Shown piece after piece: positions 12,155 through 21,499 of a stretch of DNA of 23,600 nt; position 1 is the stretch's first letter; the number at the start of each line of letters is the position of its first letter. The notes beneath the pieces were generated by a model that did no database searches, was not told where the DNA came from, and saw nothing but the letters and a program-made list of their open reading frames with translations. A program made the position numbers and the translations under genes. The DNA lies in NCBI GenBank assembly GCA_003118195.1, contig BEXV01002625.1, positions 21,331 through 44,930 on the forward strand. The letters are read 5' to 3'. The stretch is from Hemicentrotus pulcherrimus. Lineage: Eukaryota; Echinodermata; Echinoidea; Camarodonta; Strongylocentrotidae.

Positions 12155-12183
12155 AGGTCAAAGGTCAAGGGTCACAGAGGTCA
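12155..12183 (+). promoter_or_regulatory. Nuclear-receptor half-site array (DR1-DR1-DR3)
   Basis: Four half-sites stand in tandem: AGGTCA (12155), AGGTCA (12162), GGGTCA (12169) and AGGTCA (12178), with spacers of 1, 1 and 3 bases. DR1 is the established site type for HNF4, RXR and COUP-TF receptors. Whether it is bound here is unknown. The same array recurs at 12314-12342. Confidence 0.4.
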
Positions 12184-12313
12184 ACTTATGAAATTCCATA
12201 CATTGAGATTGTTATCATGATATCTCAAGAACCACTGGAGATGTGAAAACTTCAAACTTAAGGATAGTATGTATCACCATAGGAAGACGATCTGAGTAGA
12301 TTTTGGAGCACGT

Positions 12314-12342
12314 AGGTCAAAGGTCAAGGGTCACAGAGGTCA
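12314..12342 (+). promoter_or_regulatory. Second DR1-DR1-DR3 half-site array
   Basis: Half-sites AGGTCA (12314), AGGTCA (12321), GGGTCA (12328) and AGGTCA (12337) have the same spacers as the previous repeat unit. Further DR1 pairs are at 12471-12490 (three AGGTCA), 12623-12635 and 12755-12767. Confidence 0.4.
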
Positions 12343-12861
12343 ACTTATGAAATTCCATACATTGAGATTGATATCATGATATCTCAAGAACCACTGGAGA
12401 TTTAAACTTCAAACTAAATGATAGTGTGTATCACCATAGGAAGACAATCTGATTGGATTTTGGAGCACGTAGGTCAAAGGTCAAAGGTCACAGGGCTCAT
12501 TATGTTTTCAAAAAATAGCTCCTGATCGCCTTATCTCAAGAACCGATCGATGGATTCCTGCCAAACTTGGGTCATGTATGTATCTTGCAAAGCCAATGAA
12601 CTGATTAGATTTTGGGGTCACTAGGTCAAAGGTCACAGGGCTCATTATGTATACACAAATAGCTTGTGATCGCATTATCATGAGAACCAATATACATATT
12701 ACCATCAAACTGTATCTTGCAGAGCCAATGAACTGATTAGATTTTAGAGTCATCAGGTCAAAGGTCATGTGGCTCATTATGTATGCCTATAAATAGCTTG
12801 TGAGTGCATTATCATTAAAAAACCGACAGATACAACACAAATTGCTCTATGGCGGAAGCAT

Positions 12862-15589
12862 CATTTTGGACTGCGCGCAGTCAAAATTCCATCTAGTTCA
12901 AGTTGAACCCCTGTTTTGTGTCTCAATTTTGAGAATCATAAGAAATTAAGTTAACAAATATTTATGGCACGGTTCCATTTTGTATTTAAAGAAGATGGTA
13001 TTATTTCAAGTCCTGGATACAAAAAAAAGTCAGTATTTATTCAGATGCGAGGATAGGCATATGTACATGATCAGCATTGCTATTTCCGCTATCATTATTG
13101 TTATTATTTTTACGTTTTATTATTGTTTGATATCTCGCTTGGAAAACAATTTTCTTATATCCGTATTGTAAGAGATGGCGATCTCTGTTATTTCTAGAGA
13201 TGTGCTTGGCGCTCTTGGCATACTATCGTTTTTTTTTTCTTTTTCGTTTTGGCAAAGAAAGTATTAACGGTAATACAAATATGACATGCAAGTAATCAAT
13301 TTAGGATTGATTGCGTCATGATGACCTGGAGAATTCATAGTGTTGATATTGGTAACATTTTTTTAGTTACCCGTGAGTTATCACAATAAACCTATCTATA
13401 GTTTGCGAAAAATGGTTGGCATGTACATAATTGTGGAGCTAGAATAGCCTCAGATAGTCAAATGAGAGCCTTATTTACAACTATTAATCATTCTTTCTTT
13501 TTCTCTCATTCAGACACACACACGCACACTCACATACGCAAACACACTCTCTTCCCCACTCATTCTCTCTCTCTTTCTCATTTCCTCTCCGTACTTTTGT
13601 ATATTGGCCTGTACCATTAATTTTTGTGTCTTTGTAATTTACTTAGGAAAAATGTAGCCTATAAATCTAAATTACCACAGATTTGCTGATATCAAATTAA
13701 AAAATAATGATAATTTGTTTTTTTGTTACAATTGATTGTTACTAGCTTACAGTTAATCTGCAATATAAACGATATGGTTGATGTCAATACAGTTCTATAC
13801 CGTAACACGGTATCAGAGAGTGCTACCTCGAACCGTCATTCGGCACCCTTGTCCTTTTTGTACAAAATGCAATGGTAACACTTATCTTGGACGCTTGTTA
13901 TTGTAATTTGAAAAATATAGCAACTATTTACTTATCTTCTGTTAATTGAAATGATACTGGGTTGGACATTATGATTTCCTGCATTATCATCTTTCGTGTA
14001 TTAAAGCGCGAGGTTTCTCGACGAATTACGGTTTTGTACCACAATAGGGTGAATATGAGGACACTTTCGATTTCACATGTTATTTAATCAGCCAGTATCA
14101 GGAAGTTATTGCCCCGATTGAGGCTTCCTTTTACAAATAGTAATCCTTCCATCTCTCACTCTCTATTGCTCTATCTATCTCTCTCAAATTATCATTTTCT
14201 GGCTACTTTAAAGTGATTTATTTTTCGTCACAATAGTAAGCTGTATTCCCATTATATTTTCTCTTGCACATTTTCCTCTTCTTAACATTCAGAAATCAGA
14301 ATCTCTGTTTAATCATCTAACGTATATTTTAAACTGTACCTTGTAGTGAATAAAGACTTCCACAATATGGATAACGAATATTTGATTAAATCATTATCTG
14401 TTACATTCAATTTCTTTCTCTTAGTTAGATATTTCTTTCTCTCTCACCTAAAGAATTCCTGATGATTTCATGATTTTTTTAAATTTGGGATGAGGGGTAG
14501 CAAGCAAGACAAGACATGGGGTACATAATGTTTCACTTCAATAAGCCTACTAAGTAATAAACGAAACAGTCATCGTTTTTATATTTTTTAATGATGTTCA
14601 GACTTTAGACTTTCGTCATTTCAACTGTGACACACACAATAATTATGAGCTGAACGAATTTATCACAACTTTGGAAAAGGTTTTTGATATTTAGCGCTTT
14701 AGGATGATTTTAATAATTAATTGAAAGATTGATGCCATCTGAGCATTTAATTCTAATAATGGTTCACATAAATCTCAAGCTATGTTTCTGCACGGATCGT
14801 ACTTTGGAAAGACAGCTTTTGAAGATCTTCACTTTCATCCTTTCTTAATCTCTGCATAATTTTGGAAAGATTTTTTTTTTGAAAAAATTCTCACAATATA
14901 ATCTTACATGTATGTTCTAGACTTATGAATTAATGAAAATTACATACATTTGTAACTACAGATATCCACCTTTGAAGGATCTCATTGATTGTAATCTTTA
15001 TCTTTTTTTCTGTTATCCTTTGATCCTTTAGGAATTATATCGCAATATTTCGAAAGGATAAAAAAAAATTGTGTATTTGTTTTGGCTCGCGTTATCGATA
15101 GGCTCAGTATAATAATATTGGCATGTGTAACGAATAAGGCTTATATTCGCGTTATTTTTAATTTGGTTTCGGGGTTGAACACTATAGCTGGTATCTAATT
15201 CATCAACAGTTGTTTAATTGAACATAAAGAGTATGCCAAATGGCATTTACACTGATTGTTAAATGTATCGGAAATCATTATGACAATAACAATAGCAATG
15301 ACCCAAAAAATTGTACAGTTTAATTAAACAATAACAGCAGCATTAATTATAATGATGGTGATTAGTGCTTAATGAACATTAATTTCGTGTCGTATCACAT
15401 ATTGACTGTTTGCCAACAGCGAGCATACTCAATCCCTTTTTACCATTTTCTTAATACGCCAATACACACAATGATAAAGATGACGATAATCAATATTGAA
15501 TGTAACGATAATAATGAATGATGCAAATGAAGATAAAAACAATGCCAAATCAGGACATAATAATGTCATAAAGAGTCATATATTTGTAT
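12862..15589. other. No gene seen
   Basis: AT-rich sequence with the CA/CT simple repeat, further CT-rich patches near 14150-14185 and scattered T runs. No coding signal. Confidence 0.6.
13490..13590. repeat. Compound (CA)n/(CT)n simple repeat
   Basis: ACACACACACGCACACTCACA near 13513 passes into CTCTCTCTCTTTCTC near 13567. A degraded compound microsatellite. Confidence 0.75.
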
Positions 15590-15859
15590 ATATGCCCCAT
15601 CCATCGAATCATTCAAAACCCTTCTCAAAACACACCTTTTTAATCAATTATAGTTTACTGGAGGCGCACACAAGTAGTTAATTCCATTCAACTCAATTGT
15701 ATTGTATTGCATTGTATTAGTAATATTTCATTTTTAATTTGTTGCTTTTAAGGTATTAAACATGTTGAATAATTAAAAGTTAGACAGTACCACCTGTGCG
15801 CTTAGAAACATCTGTATAAAGCGCCCTATAAATATTATTATTATTATTATTATTATTAT
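15590..15859 (+). mobile_element. 5'-truncated LINE, CR1/L2-like 3' end
   Basis: Frame 15594-15653 reads APSIESFKTLLKTHLFNQL then a stop. The ESFK..LKTHLF pattern is typical of the extreme C-terminus of CR1/L2-type reverse transcriptase proteins. A 3' UTR follows with GCGCTTAGA, TCTGTATAAAGCGCCCTATAAATATTATT, and ends in an (ATT)n tail at 15833-15859. The body is missing, as expected of a truncated retroposon copy. No clear target-site duplication was found. Confidence 0.75.
15833..15859 (+). repeat. (ATT)n tail of the LINE copy
   Basis: Nine ATT units without interruption, directly after the ATAAAGCGCCCTATAA motif. Short 3' tail repeats of this type are usual in CR1/L2-like elements. Confidence 0.9.
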
Positions 15860-17386
15860 CATGTAAAGCAATCATAAGAAGTAATGTAAGCTTTAATTTA
15901 CATGGATGGGAGGTTTCCTCTTTCAAACAAAATCTGATATAATGAAATACAATTAAAAAACACCTCGATAAACACGTACATGTATCTTCATGTCTTCCTC
16001 CAGCTCATCTCAGAAGGAATTGTGGAAACCGATTTCGTTTGTTTGTCTCTTTTGTTTGTGTAGGAATTTTTAACAATTTTATAAAGCTTCTGCTCCCTTC
16101 CATCGTCAAGAAGTCCTGGATCCACCACTGATTTAACTATCGTTAATACATTGGCCGAAGTCCTACATGATATAAAAAAATAACGATGGGAATCGTGGAT
16201 AAAACTATAGAGACGGAATATCGGTAGAAAGGTTTTTGAGGTAGAGGCGAGGCTGTATAACAACACCTAATTAGATCGGGCAATAAACTTTGAGGTAATG
16301 ACATTGTGAGTTTACCTAGCACCACAGACTTTGAACAGGAAAACTGAGATCCTTTCCCAGCCGATATCTCTTCCCTAATGTTTGAATTGTAGCTCCAACG
16401 TGTGAAGAAAATGAAAGTCTACTGATCGTAATAACGATTACAAATATTTGTCTAGTCCCTTTTCCATATTATTTTCTACACCTAACCCTGTTTTTCGTTG
16501 ACCTCAAATCCTCAGCACAAAGCCGGTCACAACATTCAAAGATTCGATCAAGTTCCATTTAAGAACTCTGTCAAGTTTGGGGTCTGGTGTAGATTCTATA
16601 CACAGAGCATTTCCTTGATACGAGAAGAAATAATAGCTTCAACATTTAAGAGAGCTTATTGCCTTTACCTTTATCAATGCAATTGATAATTTAACGAAGA
16701 AATCTGTCATTTCCAATGTATGCATGGTTTGACTGTACAGGCTATGAATAAATGATTATACTATCTTTTGCTACGGCTTATTTGGCGATCTCGTCATTAC
16801 TTCTTAACAACTGCAGCTTAAATATGATTTGAAATCACTAAATCTATGTGAATTTCATACTAATGAATATTATTGCCAGTCGACTGTGCCCATGTTGAAG
16901 TCATTGGGGAAAATTATTCAATTTTGGTTATAATAAAACATATCGGATTGCATGTAGTCCTCAAGAGTCCACAGACAAAAAACCTCAGATTCATTCATAC
17001 CATTTGATAACTTACATTTCAGTTATTTTGATTTTATTCATCTATTTTGTCCGTTCTTGAAATTTAAAGAAAACGGAAGAGCCGACACAGTAACACTCCA
17101 CATTTGCCAATTTAAAATTTTAATGTTATATTCGATTTTACCAATTTGTTTCTCTGTGCTTTCTGTATTTTCATGCAACGCGACTTTGTATGAAGGTTGG
17201 ATCCACGCTGGGTGGAATATTAATCTTTTGAAAAACGTAATGTTAAATAGTATAATGTGCTAATTGGCATTTCATGACAAGCTTTCATGTCACGTTTTAT
17301 CAACCAAGTAATCTTATATTATGTTATACATTCCAGGATATGGATGCTGAAGACGAAAACATATACTGTATTTAATTATATAAACG
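15860..17386. other. No gene seen
   Basis: Overlapping minus-strand frames at 15988-16325 and a plus-strand frame at 16498-16686 show no domain or coding bias I can recognise. No repeat structure identified. Confidence 0.55.
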
Positions 17387-17390
17387 TTAA

Positions 17391-17988
17391 AGGGGAAGTC
17401 CATCCCGGTAATTATAGTTTGTATTGATAAAAGATGAAAAATGAGAGAAACAAACTCGTGAAATTTAAGCAATATTCAATTAATACTAATAAATAATATG
17501 AATATTTAAATAACGCCGGTATCGGCCAGGCCCTGACGCTCATGACGCTGTATATAATAAATACAATCTCGACTATATCACTTTACCAATTAAAAAAAGG
17601 AATTCAATATGTATGAATTTTTAAATGTTTTTCGAAGTTTCAAGTTTCCTCAGTGAAATACATATTGGCAACACTGGGACGTAGGTATCTTTGCGAGGTC
17701 CTCCCAGTTTCTTAATTATGATTAGGGCGCATGTCTGATTAAAGTTTTGTATATACGGAAACAAATATATTTCTGATTTATATATTTTTTTAAAGGGAAT
17801 ACAGAGCAAATGGGAGGGGACCTCGCAAAATAAGTCACAGAGATGTCACTTTATTTATAATTGATCACAACTACATAAATTCATTACTTTTTACTTTTTC
17901 ATCGGAGTTCGCTCAAACTTTCAATGACAAGTTCTTCAGATTCGTCTGCTTCTATTAAAAGCAACTTAATACCGGGACGGACTTCCCT
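17391..17988. mobile_element. MITE-like element flanked by TTAA
   Basis: The left end AGGGGAAGTCCATCCCGGTA (17391-17410) matches the reverse complement of the right end (17967-17988) apart from one base difference and one indel. TTAA lies directly outside both ends (17387-17390 and 17989-17992). This fits a non-autonomous DNA element with a TTAA target site, as in the piggyBac group; the family is inference and no transposase frame is present. An internal inverted repeat is listed separately. Confidence 0.7.
17686..17832. repeat. Internal inverted repeat in the TTAA-flanked element
   Basis: Bases 17686-17710 match the reverse complement of 17808-17832 over about 25 bases with a few differences. 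The core is TTTGCGAGGTCC and its complement. The arms are about 97 bases apart, so this may be a nested smaller element or a second structural part of the host element. Confidence 0.55.
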
Positions 17989-18380
17989 TTAATATAGGGG
18001 AGCTTTCCCCTTGGCTCGTGTGATTGTGGTTGTGATCAGAGTGCAGGTAGAAAAAGATGAGGGGGGTGAGTGGATGTTGTAGGGGGTGGGGGTGATTAGA
18101 CAAAATTAAAAAGGTTTATGATTTTAAAAATTGAGAATGGCCATAATGTGTGATAGCTAGGGTGAAAGAATCTCCATTTACACTGGAACGGACATATTTT
18201 CATGACACACTATTTCAGTGTTTTTAAAATACCACCTTTAAGCATACTACAAATTATTTTAGGGATATTTAGAGTGATGTAGAGGTCAAAGGCAGGAGTT
18301 ATGTACATGTCACGTCACACATAATCATGACAAACAACGTAATGGCAGACGAAGATCCCACATATCTTGAGTGACATTCA

Positions 18381-18392
18381 CCCCCCCCCCCC
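18381..18392. repeat. C12 homopolymer
   Basis: Twelve consecutive C bases, followed by GACAAAAAATAGGGTCGG. Such a C run next to AGGGTCGG resembles the ends of some DNA elements, but no matching opposite terminus was seen. Confidence 0.8.
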
Positions 18393-18479
18393 GACAAAAA
18401 ATAGGGTCGGATTTTCTCGAAAATTCACAAGTTTATATCGCTGATTATCATTCCTTCTTTACGAAGGATTAATTTCCGT

Positions 18480-18760
18480 TTAACGAGAGAGTGATATAAT
18501 TTCTGGACAATCAATTAGTCTAATTGTCTAAGGTGTCTGGGTTTAGTTTACACAATGAGTGATAGATGGGATCAGTAATAAGGCAAAGGTCGTGTTTATT
18601 ATTTTGAAAGGTTTTGAAGGCGCAGTCCAATGATTAGTAGACTTTGATGATTTTCCATGGAAGCATCGAAATTGGGTCAAGTTCGCTATCCATAACGCGG
18701 GACTAAATGAATAGCGATCTTTTATAAAAAGCGGTCTTATAAAATAATAGCGAGTATACC
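18480..18760. promoter_or_regulatory. Candidate intronic cis-regulatory module before the homeobox exon
   Basis: This stretch lacks obvious repeats and combines several motif types. CAATTAG and CTAATTG form a perfect inverted pair around one base (18512-18526), a paired homeodomain-type site. A T-box-like AGGTGT is at 18531-18536. Forkhead-like motifs occur as GTTTAC (rc GTAAAC) near 18545 and TGTTTATT near 18594. GATA-like cores lie near 18560, and CAAAGGTCG near 18584 resembles a nuclear-receptor half-site. All are short motifs that can arise by chance; the claim rests on clustering and on proximity to a developmental gene. Confidence 0.3.
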
Positions 18761-19014
18761 CCTCGAAAATAATTGATAGATGTATTTGAAACTTGTTTCT
18801 TGTGTAGAGTTAAGATGTAAAGGTTCTTTCAAACAGACTTTTTTAAAACAAATTGTCATGTCATTTGTCCATGGTTATTTTTCATCATACAGCCAAATGT
18901 CATCAGTATCTAATTATTTTGATTAAGCTTGGTGTCTATCCTTGATAGTATGATTGTGAAGGCCTAGTTCCATATTATTGATATTATTATTGACATCGTC
19001 AAGCTGTAATTACA

Positions 19015-19056
19015 CTGACTGCTCCTTTTTTCCTTCTTCTTCTTCTTATAACACAG
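19015..19056 (+). promoter_or_regulatory. 3' splice site with branch point candidate for the homeobox exon
   Basis: CTGAC at 19015-19019 is a branch-point-like motif with its A 38 bases before the acceptor. A pyrimidine-rich run follows (about 19021-19048), then ACACAG ending at 19056. An alternative AG at 19069-19070 would shorten the exon by 14 bases and shift the phase; the first AG after the pyrimidine tract is preferred. Confidence 0.7.
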
Positions 19057-19691
19057 GTAACACCCTCCAGTCTACTGACAGCAAACACTCGTCAAATAAC
19101 ATTAAGCGGCCATCTTGCGCAAAACAGCAACAGCAGCAACAACAACCTTCAAGCACGACGCTGAAGCCGCCCAAATCTGCACGCCAACGGCGTAAACCCC
19201 GTGTACTCTTCTCCCAAGCCCAGGTGTACGAGCTGGAACGTCGCTTCAAACAGCAACGGTATCTATCAGCGCCAGAGCGAGAGCAGATGGCAAACGTTCT
19301 GAAGCTCACACCGACGCAAGTCAAGATCTGGTTCCAAAACCGACGCTACAAGAACAAGAAACAACGCGAGACTAAGACCATTGATTTAGGAGCGGCGACC
19401 GCCGTCGCAGCCGCAGCCGCAGCGGCTAGGCACCAGCAAAACAACGACCAGTACTCAGCGCGTCGCGTGGCCGTACCGGTTCTCGTACGGGACGGTAAAC
19501 CTTGCACGGGTTCGTCCAACCCCCCGCCTTATACCTATTCCTGCACCAACTATACCTACTCCTCAACCGTCAACAGTGGTACCTCCAATACCCAAGTCAC
19601 ACCCTTCTCGAATTCCTGTAATTATGATTACACCACGCCACAAAGCGATCAGTATCTTGAGTCGTCCATCAATAGCAACCGAACTTGGTGA
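19057..19691 (+). CDS. Nkx2-5: NK4/tinman (Nkx2-5 class) homeobox transcription factor, 3' terminal coding exon
   Basis: Nuclear DNA-binding regulator; relatives act in heart, pharyngeal and visceral muscle development. Seen, numbering from the first full codon (Asn, 19059): Gln7 tract (19125-19145); 60-residue homeodomain (19188-19367) with Leu16, Gln50, Asn51 and the NK2-class Tyr54, in [11 protein letters not shown]; alanine-rich tract (about 19392-19427); NK2-specific domain [12 protein letters not shown] (within 19461-19511); Tyr/Ser/Thr-rich tail ending in NRTW, then TGA. The NK2-specific domain, [10 protein letters not shown] start and terminal Trp favour NK4 over Nkx2-1 or Nkx2-2. I begin the exon at 19057, after a pyrimidine-rich run and ACACAG; it enters at the second base of a Gly codon (phase 1 intron). 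An upstream in-frame ATG at 18978 would translate the pyrimidine tract and is not credible. The TN domain and the start codon are missing, so this is a partial gene. Unusual: Asn at homeodomain position 56, where vertebrate Nkx2-5 has Cys. Confidence 0.93.
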
Positions 19692-20845
19692 GAACTCTTT
19701 CAGCAGTATTTTTCAACTGATAGTCTTCCAGACTTTTTTTACATGACTTTGTAGATATTGATTATCGTACGAACCAATTTGTTTGACATTTCTTCCAGAT
19801 TCACTTCTTCAAGTTATTCATTATGTACCATTTATCCTGGAAAGAAGGACTGTGTCCTCGTTGCACCCGTAGTCATAGGCGAAACAAGTTCAAGAACTCT
19901 TGAAGAAGTTGGATGGCACTCTCGGGAATATTTTCTGGGGGAGCCGCTGCTGTAAACCCCTTGGTCAAACAATACAGTTGTCATGATATTTGTCATGCTA
20001 TATCGAATACAAGATATTCTTGTACTTCATTAGGGTTTAACCTCAATGTGAGCCATCAATTTTCATTTTTTATGTAAATTATGATTGATTAGATACAAAC
20101 TGAGTTTGAGTATTAAATTCCAAGTTGTTCTTGCCAAACTTGATTTAGAAGAGCGACAACATACCATACACTCTCTATAAAGTGGACATTATATTAATTC
20201 GATATTATTGGTCAGTAGTACGTTCTAGCTCTAAATCTCACATAATATATTGCAATTTACTCCCCCACCTTGTATGATTATGTATTAATTGAATGAACAT
20301 ATTAATCTTAGCCATAAGATGAGACAAACAAAAAAAGGTTTATTGAACTCTTTGTTTTCATAACCAAGTTTAATGACAATGTATTTCTCTAAAGCCACCA
20401 AAGATTTTTTTGTTGGTGGTATGTGCAAAGTAAATTCTTTAAGGTGAAGAAAAAGATTGCTAAACGAATCAATTATGGCCCACAGTTTTGACGATTTTTA
20501 GGTTATAATTTTTGTTTTATGTTGGTCAAAAAAGTAATTATGTTCGTCTTTTTTAAGCGCCCCTGATATTTCCCAAAAAAAAACTTGTACTATGGGTAAT
20601 TCTCATAAATAATACAGAGTAATTTCGTTTTGGGGAAATATGGCTATATAATATTAGTGGATGGAATTTAGATTCAAAAGAGTGTTTGCCGATTCTTTGA
20701 TGCTTTTTGTATTGATCATTGTTTAGAGGATTTTTTTAATTTATCTTTTCGTTTAAGAGGACATTATTTCAGAAATAATCCTATTTTGATAGCAAGTGGA
20801 TTGCTTTATCTTGTAAAGGTATTGTATCACTAAGAAGCTTGTTAT

Positions 20846-20851
20846 AATAAA
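20846..20851 (+). terminator. Possible proximal polyadenylation signal (AATAAA)
   Basis: First canonical hexamer after the homeobox stop, 1155 bases downstream. The following sequence is not clearly GT-rich, so it is weaker in context than the signal at 22868. Confidence 0.25.
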
Positions 20852-21451
20852 TGCCTCTAGTATTATGTAAACTGCCCTACCTAGATTAACACATTGATTT
20901 TGTCTGATCCTAAATTAGCAAATAAGAAATTTCCTGCGAAATTTATTCTTCTAGTCAGAATTTAATGGATTTTCATAGCCAGATTTGCAGGTATTATTAG
21001 ACAGAGACCATACGACCATTCGTCTGAAAATAATTTGAAGATGATGCTTTTCAGCCATGAACAAGAAAAAAAATGACATGTTGAAGAAAAAAAAAACTGT
21101 AATCATTAGTCAATATTGTGCACGCTCCAACATGAGTTATCAAAAGACTTTATACAACGCCTAGATCCTTGTCATTTGATTGGAGGATTTTTGGTCACAT
21201 GATATTCAATATATATATACTATTGCACGGGCGTTCATTTTTGGTACTATTTGCCGATCACTATTTAGCGAGCGTGCAGAATGCATACCTGTTTGCCCTG
21301 CGCGTAAGCTTTGCACGCATCTGACGTGAAGGCAATCTGAATGTAACCGAGAAGGGCTGACTCGAACTAAAAGTTATCCTTAATATAAGGAGCAAAGCAT
21401 AATTTGTTGAAAAATTAACATTATATTAGATCTAATTCTATGTTGCTTAAG

Positions 21452-21499
21452 ACAAATAATAAATGCTTATGAGTTCAATAGTGAGCATTCATTATTTGT
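21452..21499 (+). other. Hairpin containing an AATAAA, in the putative 3' UTR
   Basis: Bases 21452-21470 pair with 21481-21499 around a 10-base loop: 16 Watson-Crick pairs, 2 G-T wobbles and 1 mismatch. The AATAAA at 21458-21463 lies within the 5' arm, so in RNA it would be sequestered when the stem forms. Confidence 0.45.

Larger units (their letters stand above)
11925..12840 (+). repeat. Six or so tandem units of about 157 bp with AGGTCA arrays
   Basis: Each unit begins with a TATCTCAAGAACCA-like motif, then GTATCACCATAGGAAGACGA, GATTAGATTTTGG, and a run of AGGTCA half-sites followed by CAGAGGTCA or CAGGGCTCATTATG. Units 1-4 are closest to each other. Units 5 and 6 form a diverged subtype with AGCCAATGAACTG in place of AGGAAGACGATCTG. 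A truncated seventh unit runs into the right terminus. Confidence 0.85.
11800..12861. mobile_element. Non-autonomous repeat element with terminal inverted repeats and 157-bp internal tandem units
   Basis: The left end ATGCCTCCGCCA (11800-11811) matches the reverse complement of the right end (12850-12861) at 11 of 12 bases. The left end also folds on itself (11801-11832, 12 Watson-Crick pairs with one mismatch in the stem) and is followed by a CGTCCGTA-type short tandem (about 11848-11887). The body is a series of diverged units. The GATCTGATTAGATTTTGG anchor recurs at 11973, 12130, 12289, 12446, 12598 and 12730, so the period is 157, 159, 157, 152 and 132 bases. There is no transposase frame. 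Similar CGTCCGTC and AAGGTCA repeats are widespread in marine invertebrate genomes (from memory). I could not find a clear target-site duplication. Confidence 0.75.
1..19056 (+). other. Non-coding sequence upstream of the homeobox exon, probably largely intron 1
   Basis: The homeobox exon starts mid-codon after a 3' splice site, so the sequence immediately before it is intron. No frame in the window encodes a TN-type motif (the FSVKDIL-like N-terminal domain of NK4 proteins) or an otherwise convincing first exon. If the usual two-exon NK4 structure holds, the intron therefore runs through the left edge and exceeds 19 kb. This is inference: a short, diverged upstream exon could be hidden here. 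Repeats inside it are listed separately. Confidence 0.45.

Noticed and set aside
13797..13813. Perfect inverted repeat ATACCGT/ACGGTAT with a 3-base loop
   Set aside because: Seven-base arms are expected by chance several times in a window of this size.
18978..19056. In-frame ATG and 26 codons before the homeobox exon
   Set aside because: They translate the branch region, pyrimidine tract and acceptor (Ser/Phe-rich), and lack any NK4 N-terminal feature.
19046..19324. 92-codon minus-strand frame over the homeobox
   Set aside because: Shadow of the real + strand exon; its Cys-rich run is the complement of the Gln tract.
19758..19955. 65-codon + strand frame after the stop
   Set aside because: Follows the homeobox stop, shows no domain, and the homeobox protein is already complete at its C-terminus.
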